NCBI GenBank assembly: GCA_963783095.1
Contig: CAWAMR010000008.1
Coordinates: 124,001 to 188,000, forward strand
DNA: 64,000 nucleotides
DNA from: CAWAMR01 sp963783095
Lineage (GTDB): Bacteria > Planctomycetota > Planctomycetia > Gemmatales > Gemmataceae
Direction: 5' to 3'
The notes under the pieces are model-generated. The model saw only the letters and a list, made by a program, of their open reading frames with translations, did not search any database and was not told the origin of the DNA. Of the stretch, positions 47,525 to 57,694 are shown one piece after another. The translations under genes and the position numbers were made by a program. The number at the start of each line of letters is the position of its first letter. Position 1 is the stretch's first letter.

Positions 47525-48163
47525 CTACTGCTCTAAAGTTACGCTCTCAATCAATACCCTTCTCCCTGAGATTCTGAGTCGCCCTTCCGCATAGAGTTGA
47601 ATCGCTTCCGGGTAGGCCTCACATTCCTCCAGGAAAACTCTTCCCGCTAAAGACTCCGGCGTATCGTCTTGCAACACGGGAACCGGTCGTTGCAAAATGA
47701 TCGGTCCGTGATCGTATTCGTCATCGACAAAATGAACGGTGCAGCCGGTCCACTTCACGCCGAAATCGATCGCCGCCTTGTGAACCCGGCCGCCGTACAT
47801 TCCTTTTCCGCCAAAAGCCGGCAACAACGACGGATGAATGTTCATCACCCGCCCGGCAAAATCTACCGGAATGCGCAGGCGTTGCAGAAACCCCGCCAGA
47901 CAGACCAGTCCTGCGGAACTCTCACGACACTTCTGAAAAATCGCCGCGCTGAAAGCATCGACAGTATCGAAAGCCTTTTGAGATATGATGTCCACCGGCA
48001 GACCCGCCCGGCGGGCACGTTCCGCGCCGAGGACATCGGGTTTATTGGAAATGACTTGCACTATACGGGCGGCGGGCGATCCCTGAGCCATGCGTTCGAT
48101 GAGGTTTTGCAGGGTGGTGCCGGTCCCGCTGAGGAGTACCGCAATGCGAACAGGGATCGTCAA
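47525..48163 (-). CDS. purN: phosphoribosylglycinamide formyltransferase
   Basis: This enzyme transfers a formyl group from 10-formyl-THF to GAR in purine synthesis. It shows IAVLLSGTGTTLQNLIE, VISNKPDVLGAERA, MNIHPSLLPAFGGKGMYG with catalytic Asn and His, and GCTVHFVDDEYDHGPII with catalytic Asp. It is 212 residues. I place the start at TTG 48163 because GAGGTG lies 7 bases upstream; the GTG at 48172 would use part of that site. It begins 15 bp after the ftsH stop, so the two are co-transcribed. Confidence 0.93.
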   Translation of the reverse strand: MTIPVRIAVLLSGTGTTLQNLIERMAQGSPAARIVQVISNKPDVLGAERARRAGLPVDIISQKAFDTVDAFSAAIFQKCRESSAGLVCLAGFLQRLRIPVDFAGRVMNIHPSLLPAFGGKGMYGGRVHKAAIDFGVKWTGCTVHFVDDEYDHGPIILQRPVPVLQDDTPESLAGRVFLEECEAYPEAIQLYAEGRLRISGRRVLIESVTLEQ

Positions 48164-48178
48164 GATGCACACCTCAAA

Positions 48179-50145
48179 TCAAGTCGATGGTACATGGGTA
48201 GCAGTCTCCATCAAAAGCGCACGTCGATGCACGGCATCCGCCAACAAACTTCGTCGCGCCATCTCGTTTGGCTCGAAGTTGTTGCTGGTCAGGATCTCCA
48301 ATAATTCCGGGCCGTCGATGACTTCTTTCTCGATGAGTCGTTTCGCGACGTGATCGAGTGCAGCCCGGCTGCGTCGAATGATTTCTCGCACCTGCTCCAG
48401 ACAGCCGTCGATAATCTTGCGAACTTCAACATCAATCTCCCGGCTCGTCTGCTCGCTACAGCTGCGGATGCCCTCACTGCCCATCCCCGGCAGAAAGGAA
48501 GCGGATTCGGCACTGAGATAAATCCTGCCAAGCCCGCTCATGCCAAACTCGCGGACCATCCGGGTTGCCAGATCATTAGCGACTTGCAGATCGCTGGTTG
48601 CCCCCGTGGAGATCTCGTCAAATGCTGCTTCTTCGGCGATGGTTCCGGCAAGAGCGACCTTGATTCGCGCTTCCAGTTCCGAACGCGTCATCAAAGTTCG
48701 ATCCTCATCGGGACGCTGGAGAACGTAGCCGCCCGCCAACCGCCGGAATGATCGAGACCTTGTGAACCGGATCGCTGCCCGGCACCGCGCAGGCGACCAG
48801 GGCGTGCCCGGCCTCGTGATAGGCAACCCGTTTTTTTTCCTCCGGGGCATGATTCGGCTTTTGCGCTCCAAACCCACTGCACCCCGCTCGACCGCTTCTT
48901 CAAAATCCTTCATCTCGACCGCGGTTTTTCCCTTGCGTGCCGCCAACAGCGCTGCCTCGTTGACAAAATTCGCCAGATCGGCCCCGGCGGAGCCCGGAGT
49001 CAAGGCGGCGATCTTCGCAGGTCCACATCGGGAGACATCGTCACCAGATGCGAGTGAACCCGCAAAATGGCTTCGCGCCCATTGATGTCGGGCCGATCCA
49101 CCACCACGGTGCGATCGAATCGTCCGGGCCGAAGCAGCGCAGCATCCAGAATCTCGGGCCGGTTGGTTGCGGCCATGATGATGACCCCGCGATTGGCATC
49201 AAAGCCGTCCATTTCCACGAGCAATTGATTGAGTGTTTGCTCCCGTTCTTCATGACTGGCGATGGCGTTGCTCGATCGCCCTCGACCGACTGCGTCGAGT
49301 TCATCAATAAAGACGATGCAGGGAGCGTTGGTTTCCGCCTCGCGGAATAGTTCCCGAACGCGGGAAGCACCGACGCCGGCGAATAACTCGACAAAATCGC
49401 TGCCGCTGATGCTGAAAAACGGCACCGCTGCTTCACCGGCAACCGATCGTGCCAGCAGGGTCTTGCCGGTTCCCGGCGGGCCGACGAGCAGCACCCCCTT
49501 GGGAATCCGCCCGCCCAGGATCTGATACTTCGCTGGGTTTTTGAGGAAATCGACCACTTCCTTGAGTTCTTCCTTGGCCTCATCGATTCCGGCGACATCG
49601 GCAAAAGTGATCTTCGTTTCTTCCTTGCTGGTGTAGGTCTTGTGCCGGCGGCCAAAAGAAAACGGCGACCCCCCTGCCCCGAACATCCAGCGCATCAATA
49701 CGACCAAAAGCAACAAGGAGCCAATCATCACGAGCAACCAAACCACGTAGGACATGACCTTCTTGATCGGGGATTCTTCCCCTTCGGCATCATAATCGGG
49801 AACATGAGCGGCGAGCAGCGCAAACAAGTCCTTATCATCCTTCTCAACGCCGACCCGGTTGGTCCTGAAGGCGAATTTTTGCTTCGATTCCGGAGGGTCT
49901 GCTCCGATCACTCGATCTTGCGTGCTGATTTCGCCTTGAATTTCCGTTCGACCGACTTTGACGTTGCGAAAGGTCACACCCGGAGCAAGGAGCAACTGTT
50001 TGAATTTCCCGTAGGAGATGGTCTGAGTAGTCGATTCCCGAGACAGGAAGAAACACAGAGCGAAAATAAGAATAACCGCAAGGATTCCGAGCTTGGAGAG
50101 AAGCCAGTGGTAACGTCGATCCTTGCGAGGTTTCTTGGGATCCAT
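48179..50145 (-). CDS. ftsH: ATP-dependent zinc metalloprotease FtsH, about three frame breaks
   Basis: This membrane-anchored AAA protease degrades misassembled membrane and regulatory proteins. Two N-terminal helices (LGILAVILIFALCFFLS, MSYVVWLLVMIGSLLLLVVL) flank a periplasmic domain. Walker A is GPPGTGKT, Walker B VFIDELDAVG, and the second region of homology ATNRPEILDAALLRPGRFDR. The zinc motif HEAGH is encoded at about 48806-48820 but in a shifted frame, downstream of an A8 run; further breaks lie near 49015 and 48750. The C-terminal SDLQVANDLATRMVREFGMS is typical. Loss of this enzyme is usually severe, so sequencing error is the likely cause. Start MDPKKPRK at 50145 is tentative. Confidence 0.92.
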
Positions 50146-50282
50146 GCAGTAAATCGATTCTGGGGCGAGGTGCACTGATCGAACCGGCGGATTCTACTTT
50201 AGAGTGATTTGGCAGCAGGGTCAACGGGGAGTGCTGACGTTGACAGTTTTGGCTTGAGCCGATAGATTTCAACTCATCGAAA

Positions 50283-50354
50283 GGCCTCGTCGCCAAGTGG
50301 TAAGGCAACGGTTTGCAAAACCGTCATTCCCCGGTTCGAATCCGGGCGAGGCCT
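50283..50354 (+). tRNA. tRNA-Cys (GCA)
   Basis: A cloverleaf of 72 bases: acceptor GGCCTCG pairs with CGAGGCC, D-arm GCC-AAGTGGTAA-GGC, anticodon stem ACGGT/ACCGT around loop TTGCAAA with anticodon GCA, and T-arm CCCGG-TTCGAAT-CCGGG. The discriminator is U, as required for Cys identity. CCA is not encoded. A tyrosine integrase gene begins 116 bases downstream, so this could be an attachment target. Confidence 0.93.
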
Positions 50355-50427
50355 CTGAAATTAACTCATTACCGAATCGTACCTTACGATTACCTCTCGA
50401 ATGGTCGGGAGTGCGGTGGGAACCCCT

Positions 50428-50454
50428 GTAAAATCGGAACTCTTCCGATTTTAC
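50428..50454 (+). terminator. hairpin between tRNA-Cys and integrase
   Basis: GTAAAATCGGAA and its exact complement TTCCGATTTTAC flank a CTC loop. The stem is perfect over 12 bp. There is no T-run after it, so calling it a terminator for the tRNA is tentative; it could instead mark an integrase binding site. Confidence 0.35.
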
Positions 50455-50469
50455 GCAGGAACCTCTCGC

Positions 50470-51289
50470 ATGACCCGGAAACGAACCTCCGTCAAACCCC
50501 CTTCCTACCGCCTTCACAAGTCCAGTGGACAAGCCGTCGTATCGCTTCCCAGAGGCGACGGAACCTATCGAGACTACTTGGCTTGGCCTCTACGGCTCCG
50601 ATTCGTCCCACGCGGAATACAACCGCGTTCTTGCCGAATGGAGAACCGTCGGAAAACGGCTTTCAGGTGAAGCGCCGGCGAGCGACATGACCGTGAATGA
50701 ATTGATTCTGAAACTCTGGCCACGCATTGAGGAACACTACCGGCACCCCGATGAAACGCCGACCTCGGAAGTGGATGCTTTCCGGTTGTCGCTTCGACCG
50801 CTGAAAGAATTGTACGGTCACACAATCGCGGCGGAATTCGGCCCACTGGCATTGAAGGCAGTCCGACTGAAGATGATGGAAACAACTGTCCCCGATCGGA
50901 AGAAGAAGCATCAGGGGAGAAAGGCCGAGGGCGGTCTGGTCCGTCGCCTCATCAACCACCGGATCAACCGAATCAAGAGACTCTTCAAATGGGCAGTGTC
51001 GGATGAACTCGTTCCTTCTTCCGTCTACCACGGATTCCAGGCCGTCGATGCACTGAAACAGGGACGAAGCAAGGCGAGGGAACACAAGCCTGTTCTCCCG
51101 GTCCCCGATGACGTGATCGAAAAGACTCTTGGTTATCTCAATCCCCACGTCCGGGGAATGGTCCAAATGCAGCGTCTGACCGGGATGAGGCCGGGTGAAG
51201 TGTGTCGGCTTCGTCGGGCCGATCTGGACATGAGCGGTGAGATCTGGCTTTACCGTCCTAAGTGGTCCGTTTCGCAAATAACGTCGTAG
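50470..51289 (+). pseudogene. truncated tyrosine-type integrase
   Basis: About 270 residues of a site-specific integrase of a kind common in planctomycetes. The N-terminus is SYRLHKSSGQAVVSLPRGDG, then GLYGSDSSHAEYNRVLAEW after a frame break near 50575. A SAM-like core-binding region follows (RINRIKRLFKWAVSDELVPS), then the start of the catalytic domain, VQMQRLTGMRPGEVCRLR, with the first catalytic Arg. The rest of the catalytic domain, with the His-x-x-Arg and Tyr, is missing: the coding sequence stops at about 51262, where an unrelated fragment starts on the other strand. It is probably inactive. Confidence 0.8.
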
Positions 51290-51878
51290 TTAGGACAGAC
51301 TTTTGGTATAAGGAGTCGAATCTCCCAAAAAACCCGGCCAGGTAAGGATCCAACGATTTCCCTTCCACCGTTTGATCGGCCTGTTCCTTCAACCATTTGC
51401 CGCGTTCCGCCGGCTGCACGGCCAACAACGCTTCAAGGTTGATCGTTATCGGCGCGCCGTGAGCCTTCTTCGGTTTCAGAGCGATCGACCGACCCGCTGA
51501 CTTTTCGAGCCGGTAACCCATGATCGCTTCGTAAACCGAACCGATCTGTTCGACATCGAGTGTACGGTAAGAAATTCGCTCACCCTGCAAGATCAGCAGG
51601 TTGTTGAGAACGCGGTAAATGACTCCATCCGAAACCAGGGGGATGGCGAAGCCCGATGACGTAGACCCGACACTCCGTGGCGGGAGGATTTGCCCGAGCG
51701 TAGACCCGACACTCCGTGGCGGGAAACTCATCCCGCCACGGAGTGTCGGGTCTACGCTCGAAGAATACATGGACCCTATACGATATTCGCTGACAACCCA
51801 GCCAGGCTTGTCGGCGAGGAGCCAATTGCAGATCGACGCGTTCAATCTGTCAAGCCTGGAGGAAATGATCGAGAACAA
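51258..51878 (-). pseudogene. fragment of a large restriction-modification/BREX-type methyltransferase
   Basis: The segment GERISYRTLDVEQIGSVYEA then IMGYRLEKSAGRSIALKPKK and INLEALLAVQPAERGKWLKE resembles the inter-domain region of Eco57I/PglX-like (type IIG or BREX) methyltransferases, where ALDVEQLGSVYE is a recurring phrase. The methylase motifs themselves are missing. About 38 residues of the frame (SVDPTLRGG to PPRSVGSTSS) come from a palindromic repeat inserted in frame at 51659-51759. The 3' end abuts the broken integrase. Specific assignment is moderate. Confidence 0.5.
51659..51759. repeat. palindromic repeat inside the methyltransferase fragment
   Basis: GTAGACCCGACACTCCGTGG plus CGGGA occurs directly at 51661 and 51700 and inverted at 51731-51757 (TCCCGCCACGGAGTGTCGGG). 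It sits inside an open reading frame without breaking it. Confidence 0.8.
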
Positions 51879-52112
51879 ATCTTCCGCTTCGCCCCATTAC
51901 AAAAGGTGATATTCGTTCTGCCGCCGGGAAAGCGTTCCTCGCTGCAAAAGCGTTGGCAGATCCTTGTAAATGTCATTTCGACTTGCGGCCTTCGGACGAT
52001 TTCGGTTCCCCAACAGGTCGCTGCTGACGCTGTGTTCGTGACCTTTTGCGCGTTGGGCAACTGCATCATTCACGAGGGACCAGGCGTAAGTACCTCTTGG
52101 TTTTTGAGTAGA

Positions 52113-52358
52113 ATGGACCATCACTACACGAAGCCTCTCGCCGTTATTCTGGGGTCTTCAGCGAAGACCAGGGGTCGTGCGGGCAGGCTTGCCATGTTGA
52201 TAGTTGCGATTGCTATAGCAGCAGTTATCGGAATTCTAATCGGCTACGTGAAGAAAACGCCATCACCGAACCAACCTGTAGATTATCATCAACTCCACAA
52301 ATCGATGGACGACTTGAAAAAGGTGGAGCATTTGTTCGACGGGCTGAAGGAAAAGTAA
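52113..52358 (+). CDS. small single-pass membrane protein
   Basis: This 81-residue protein starts MDHHYTKPLAVILGSSAKT and has one membrane helix (LAMLIVAIAIAAVIGILIGYV) and a charged helical tail (HKSMDDLKKVEHLFDGLKEK). Only a weak GAGTAGA precedes the ATG. It overlaps no other gene and faces the ECF sigma factor gene tail-to-tail. Function is unknown; it may be a leftover or accessory membrane peptide of the island. Confidence 0.45.
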   Translation: MDHHYTKPLAVILGSSAKTRGRAGRLAMLIVAIAIAAVIGILIGYVKKTPSPNQPVDYHQLHKSMDDLKKVEHLFDGLKEK

Positions 52359-52406
52359 AAAGGGAAGGGATACACATGGGGGCGGATTTGGCGAGTGCGT
52401 CCGCCG

Positions 52407-53543
52407 CTACGCGAGCGCATCAACTGCACCCGCCTTTTTCCAGGCGGCGACGATTTCGGAAGGCAACGGCTTCGCCTGCTTCTCCGGTCCTGCTGCCGGC
52501 TGAATCGGCACTTGGTCCACATCACCCAGCTTATTCTCCGACTCACGAACGAGCTTTTCGGCCTGCTTCTCATCCTGAGCAAGCGCCAGAGGACGGCACC
52601 CGGTTGCGGTGCGGCGGCCTGACCACCGGGAACCAATTGATCCCGCTTGGGCGAAGGTTGGGCCGCCTGCGTCTGGACCAAGCGATGAGCAACGCCCGTA
52701 CTCGCGAGGACGAGGGTCAGGGCAAGAAAAAGTGTCAGCGGGATTCTCAGTTTCGTCAGGAACATGGCTTTCAGCATACTTTCTGTTAGAGCGGTGACAT
52801 GGACAGAGATCGCTCCCGTAGCTGCTGCCTGCCCGGCAGCAAACATGCTTGCGGCTTCGATCGTGGAGGCGACTACCGAAATCGGCACCGCCGCCGATGC
52901 CGCCTCTTGGGAGAACGCCGCTGCCAACGCCCCGCCCGACACGGCCAGACCACGCCGAGCGAGTCGCCGCGCCAGCATCGCCCTTCCCCTCGTCAACCGT
53001 CCGGCCAGCGTGCCTTCAGGCAGGTCGAGTTGCCGGCGGCCTCCGGCGGGTTTTCCCGTCGAGATCGCATAGGACGATGGCAACCCGGTACTTGTCGGGC
53101 AGACGGCTCAACTCCTGGTCAAGCAGCGCTTGCAGATCGTTTCGGGTGTCTTGCTCGGCAGCTTGTGGCTCAGGCATGGCCGTCCCCTGCTTCTCCCTGG
53201 TCCGCCGCTTTGCCAGCATCGCCCGCGCCTTCATGGCCGTCTGTTGCGCCACGCCGTACAGCCAGTTCGCCATCATCTCCCTCTTCCGAACCGACGCTGC
53301 CTTACGGATCAGGACAAGGAACGTCGCCTGGAAGGCGTCCTCGGCGTCGTGATGGTGGCGGAGAATACGGCGGCAGACGCCCCAGACCATCGGGCCATGC
53401 CGCTGCACCAGCGCAGCGACAGCGGCCTGCTCCCGATGCTCGATGAAGCGCGCCAGCAGTTGCCCATCGGTCGGACCGCCATCGCCTTGCCGAAGGGCGG
53501 CTTGGCGAAGGAAGTCAACCATCTCCTTGATCTGGCTCTCCAT
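52407..53543 (-). CDS. ECF RNA polymerase sigma factor with C-terminal membrane extension, two frame breaks
   Basis: This is about 378 residues of the large Gemmata-type ECF group. Region 2 reads LVQRHGPMVWGVCRRILRHH then HDAEDAFQATFLVLIRKA; region 4 reads ELSRLPDKYRVAIVLCDLDG, then after a frame break near 53050 the helix-turn-helix AARQLDLPEGTLAGRLTRGR. The C-terminal extension has one membrane helix (KLRIPLTLFLALTLVLAST) and a periplasmic tail that, after a break near 52590, reads EKLVRESENKLGDVDQVPIQ and ends KKAGAVDALA at 52407. The fused membrane tail probably controls release or signal sensing. The start ATG 53543 is chosen from the family N-terminus MESQIKEM. Confidence 0.88.
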
Positions 53544-54378
53544 CAGGTTCACTCTCGGCGGCGACTGTGACGCTTGGCTTCTACTAATACAGTACCCAGG
53601 TCGAGCCATGTTCAGGGTGTTTGCGCTGTGAAACCCGCTGCCGTGGCCAGCATCCGCCCCAAGACACGGACGCAATTCCGCTAATTGTTCAGAAGTCAGA
53701 GATGCAGGTCGAAGCATCTTGAAGTCGGCCCGGTGCTATCAGGCCGGGAACTTTAGCAAATCTTCGCTTCAGCAATCTCTTTGCGTCCTCATCCCGTGAA
53801 TGATAGACTCGCTCCGACCAGAGTTCAGCATTGAAGCGGGAAGCAGCGATCAAGGCGATGAATCGACCAAAGAAATTAACGATGATCCATCAGAGAAAAA
53901 AACCTGCCAAGGGAGCGCGCCAGATCGCCCACCTTGAAGACATCCCCAACATCGGCAGGCGATCATGCTTTGAGATCATCAAGTTTTGCGACAATTGTTC
54001 GGTGTGGATGCACTCGTTTGGCTTCCGCCGCCTGCCGCCAGCGGCTGAAATTCTCCGACTCGCTGGACGCCAACACGGAGCGAACGTTGAGCATGGCTTT
54101 TGCGCCCTGCAGCGTCCAACGCATGCTTCTGAGGCCGTCTTTTGTTTAGCCCAGTTTGTCCAACCCTCCAGACCTATCCGGCGGGAATGCGGTCACACCC
54201 ACTTTTGGTTTCAGGGGATTGGCATTTCCTCTCGAAGAGGTAATAGGATTTAAGTTGAATCTCGGTCCCAAATCTGGTCACCTGGAAACTAATAACGAAA
54301 AGAACTCTAATCCAGTGTGGCCGCAGTTCAAGGATGAGCAAGCCTTGGAACTCCGTTTACCCCGGTGGAGCTACCGAC
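53544..54378. other. stretch without a clear gene; possible Cdd1-like fragment
   Basis: The only coding-like signal is on the plus strand at about 53915-53990, where KKPAKGARQIAHLEDIPNIG resembles the helix-hairpin-helix start of Cdd1-type proteins. It degenerates after about 25 residues. The rest shows no repeat or structured RNA that I can support. The end should hold the promoter of the LRR gene. Confidence 0.3.
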
Positions 54379-56745
54379 ATGCGTTGCACCGTAATCATGC
54401 TAATGGTGTGCGTCTTCGCTCGATTGACCCAGGCGGAACAACCCAAGAGCAAGGAACCAACCCCCGAACAATTACAGGAGGCAACTCGTGCCTTCGCCAG
54501 GGTTGGTGCCAGACTCGATTCGGATCGAGATTCTCAGTCCATACGCGTTTTCAAATTCCTGGCACCGATTACTGATGCGAACCTCAAGGGATTGTCCGAT
54601 CTTCGCTTCGATTTTGGTATGGACCTCAGCGGCACCCAGGTGACGGATGCGGGGTTGAAGGAACTCAAAGAACTCAAACATCTCACTTCGCTGAACCTCC
54701 GAGATACCTGGATTGCCGATGCGGGACTGAAGGAATTGAAAGATCTCAACCAACTTACCACCATGTTCCTCAGCAATTCCTACGTAACCGCCGCAGGGAT
54801 GAACGAACTCAAACACTTGACGACGCTGTATCTTTGCGGCGACACCCCGGTCAGGAATGTTTGGCGGCAGGAACTGAAAGAACTGCAAGAACTCAAGCAA
54901 CTCAACACGCTCTGCCTCAGGGGCCAACGGGCGACGGATTCCTGGCTGAAGGAACTCAATGACGTCAAGCAAATCACCAAACTGGATGTAGCGGGCAGCC
55001 AGATTACGGACATAGGCTTGAAGGAACTCAGGGGACTCAAGCAACTCACCACGCTCAACCTCGACCACAACCAGCTGACAGACTGGGCCTTATTTACTCT
55101 CAGTGACATCGGCTTGTTGCATGCGCTCAAACAGGCAACCAGCAGGAATGGCGATCGGCCCACGAAACCCGCGGAAGTTCACACGTTGGACCTTACTGGC
55201 ACGAAGGTGACGGACATTGGGTTGAGGGAACTCAAGAGCCTCAAGCACCTGGTCTGTCTGCGCGTCGAACACCGTCAGGTGACCGATTATTCAAGACAAA
55301 AGTTACGGGAGTATGGGATGATGCACTCTGTCGTGTACTCAAATCCCAAGGAGGATGCCCGTCGGGACACAACTCGAATGGAAAGTTCACCGGTGCAAAC
55401 AAACGTTCTCGATCTCTCCATTGTGTTCAACCCCTTCTTCTACGCGAGGCAATTGAATCCCTTGTTGTCCCCAGAGAGGGCTGTTGGGCGACGGGTACGC
55501 AACCGGCCCAACCGCCTCGCCGTGGAGTGGTTGTGCGGCGACTCGCTGACGTGTGCGGGGCTTACGGATGTTAAGCAACTTAAACGGTTGGTCGCCGAGT
55601 ACGTCACCGGCAAGCCGATGTCGGAAGCAGTTTTGAAGGAACTGAGGGGTCTCAAGCAAGTCACCTCGCTGTACCTCACAGGTGCTCCAGTGACGGATAC
55701 GGTTCTGAAGGACCTGAAGGATCTCCAGCAGCTTACCACACTGTACCTCGACCAAACAGTGGTGACCGATGCGGGGATAAAGGACCTCAAAGAATTCAAG
55801 CAACTCACCACACCGTTCCTCTTCCACACCAAGTTGACGGATACAGGATTGAAGGACCTGGGCGAACTCAAGCAACTCACCACGCTTTCCCTGGCCGGTT
55901 CCCCAGTGACGGATGCGTCGCTGAAGGAATTCACGCAACTCCAACAACTAATCTCGTTGGATCTGGGCGGCACCCAGGTGACGGATGCGGGTCTGAAGGA
56001 ACTCAACGATCTCAAGCGACTTACCTCCTTGGACCTCAGCTTTACCCAGGTGACGGATGCGGGCGTGCGGAAACTTAATAATCTCGATCGACTTACCTCC
56101 TTGGACCTCAGTTGCACCCTTGTGACGGATGCGATTCTAACGGAACTCAAGAATTTCAAGAAACTCACCACGCTGTACTTTACCGGGACCAAGGTGACAA
56201 ATCGGGGGCTGAAAGAACTCAAAGAACTAAAGCAACTCGGCACGCTGTACCTCTCCGGCGACGTGACCGATGCCACGCTACACACGCTAAACGAGATAGG
56301 GTTGATGCACACACTGGCTCAGGGCACCACCAAGGACGGCAAGCGTCCCAAGACAGTAGAGGAATTAACGACGCTGGACTTGAGCGACAGCGCTGTGACG
56401 GATGCGGGACTGAAGGAACTCAAGGGTCTCAAGAATCTCACCTCGCTGGACCTCAGGAATATCCAGGTCGCGGATGCAGGACTGAAGGAACTCAGGGATT
56501 TGAAGAATCTCTCGAGACTTGTCCTCATCGGCATCCCGATGACGGATGCGGGTCTGAAAGAACTCAAGGAGCTCAAGAATCTCTCCATTCTGGACCTTAG
56601 CTGTACGAAGGTTACGGATGCGGGACTGAAGGAACTCAAGGATTTCAAGAATCTCAATTCGTTGAACCTCAGCTTTACCCGAGTAACGGAGGCGGGATTG
56701 AAGGAACTCCGTGACGCTCTGCCGAATTGTCAGATCAAACCCTGA
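54379..56745 (+). CDS. secreted leucine-rich repeat protein
   Basis: This is about 788 residues. The signal peptide is CTVIMLMVCVFARLTQA, then a conserved leader PKSKEPTPEQLQEATRAFA, then more than twenty LRR units of about 24 residues of the form VTDAGLKELKxLKxLTSLDL. The units are interrupted around residues 330-390 by a non-LRR insert (VFNPFFYARQLNPLLSPERA). GGAG lies 8 bases upstream of the ATG at 54379. The intact 2.4-kb frame contrasts with its neighbours. It probably binds proteins or glycans in the periplasm or at the cell surface. A shorter paralogue with the same leader is at 61217. Confidence 0.88.
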   Translation: MRCTVIMLMVCVFARLTQAEQPKSKEPTPEQLQEATRAFARVGARLDSDRDSQSIRVFKFLAPITDANLKGLSDLRFDFGMDLSGTQVTDAGLKELKELKHLTSLNLRDTWIADAGLKELKDLNQLTTMFLSNSYVTAAGMNELKHLTTLYLCGDTPVRNVWRQELKELQELKQLNTLCLRGQRATDSWLKELNDVKQITKLDVAGSQITDIGLKELRGLKQLTTLNLDHNQLTDWALFTLSDIGLLHALKQATSRNGDRPTKPAEVHTLDLTGTKVTDIGLRELKSLKHLVCLRVEHRQVTDYSRQKLREYGMMHSVVYSNPKEDARRDTTRMESSPVQTNVLDLSIVFNPFFYARQLNPLLSPERAVGRRVRNRPNRLAVEWLCGDSLTCAGLTDVKQLKRLVAEYVTGKPMSEAVLKELRGLKQVTSLYLTGAPVTDTVLKDLKDLQQLTTLYLDQTVVTDAGIKDLKEFKQLTTPFLFHTKLTDTGLKDLGELKQLTTLSLAGSPVTDASLKEFTQLQQLISLDLGGTQVTDAGLKELNDLKRLTSLDLSFTQVTDAGVRKLNNLDRLTSLDLSCTLVTDAILTELKNFKKLTTLYFTGTKVTNRGLKELKELKQLGTLYLSGDVTDATLHTLNEIGLMHTLAQGTTKDGKRPKTVEELTTLDLSDSAVTDAGLKELKGLKNLTSLDLRNIQVADAGLKELRDLKNLSRLVLIGIPMTDAGLKELKELKNLSILDLSCTKVTDAGLKELKDFKNLNSLNLSFTRVTEAGLKELRDALPNCQIKP

Positions 56746-56787
56746 TTGGGGGCGTTGCCTGATGGCCGACATGGATTGCCCGGTGGA

Positions 56788-57152
56788 TCATCTCTTTGGA
56801 AGCTCCTGAGTGAACATCGGGGCATTCGTAACGGAACCCGTCAAGTCAGAAAGGTGTTTCGAGTGACTCGATGCCTCCCATTCCACTTCGGAGAATGGGG
56901 TAGCATCAATCCGACGCTTGAACTCCGCAAACGACTCTTTACCTTGAAGGCAAGCCCAGAAATTTGACAGTTCGTAATGGATGTCGTTGACTACTTCCGA
57001 AACGCCTTCCGGGTTCTTGGCAAACAACACCGACCCACCGCCGAAATAAGGTTCGACGTAGTGACTATGTTTCGGCATCAATGCTACTATCTTCGGTGCA
57101 AGATAGTGCTTGCCTCCATGCCACTTGAGCGGCGGAGAAACTCGGATCGATG
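56788..57152 (-). pseudogene. N-terminal fragment of a Dam-type DNA adenine methyltransferase
   Basis: The minus strand encodes PLKWHGGKHYLAPKIVALMP then KHSHYVEPYFGGGSVLFAKN and SEVVNDIHYELSNFWACLQ, the FxGxG SAM-binding and following motifs of D12-class N6-adenine methyltransferases. It ends about 100 residues in, without the DPPY catalytic motif, so it is a remnant. The true start is not clear; coding similarity begins near 57150. Such methylases are common on phages and integrated elements. The next 500 bases (57153-57653) show no gene. Confidence 0.7.
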
Positions 57153-57653
57153 TCGCGGCCGTGCTAGACTCCCTGAATTGGTTTTGGGGAGCCTAACGAA
57201 AAGTCCGGACGAGCGCAATATGAATCGCTGGTGCGTGACAACCCCAGGAAGTGATCGCTGCATAATCTCACCGCCGACGTGATAACATCTATGATGCCTT
57301 TCAAAAGCGGTCATTGCCTGTTTCCTTTCGGAAGCCCGCCTTGCGGTTGGGTTCGGGATAACAGGTCGGCGAGCACGGGCTTTCGTCGGGTAGTTACTTC
57401 CAACGTCTTCACACATGCATTCCCGCGCCGCGGCATGGTCCAGCCCCTTCTCGTCCGCTACTTCGGTGAAGCGCAGGTGGCCGATGGATTTGGCGTTTTT
57501 GTGAAAATCATTTTGCATCGGTGTACTACACCAAAGTGTACCTGTTTTTGTAGGTTTTTATATGTGTTAGATAATGCATTTGGAAGTGCGTTTCGACCGA
57601 GAAAACGCGGCAAATATCGTCAATTCGCGGCCAAGATTAAATAGGTGTAATTT

Positions 57654-57694
57654 CGTTTAGAAAACCGATGCTCTATCCCCTGAGCTACGGGGGC
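57654..57694 (-). pseudogene. 5' half of a tRNA-Arg (UCU)
   Basis: Reading leftward from 57694: GCCCCCGTAGCTCAGGGGAT then AGAGCATCGGTTTTCTAAAC. The acceptor 5' strand, D-arm and anticodon loop with TCT are intact, but after the anticodon the sequence becomes AT-rich (GAAATTACACCTATTTAATC) and no T-arm or acceptor 3' strand follows. It is probably the edge of an integration or deletion event. Confidence 0.65.

Noticed and set aside
54472..56657. Several leucine- and serine-rich frames antisense to the LRR gene
   Set aside because: Mirror frames caused by the regular codon pattern of LRR repeats; no start signals.
57520..57532. GGTGTACTACACC palindrome as an operator
   Set aside because: No gene start is close enough, and short palindromes occur by chance.
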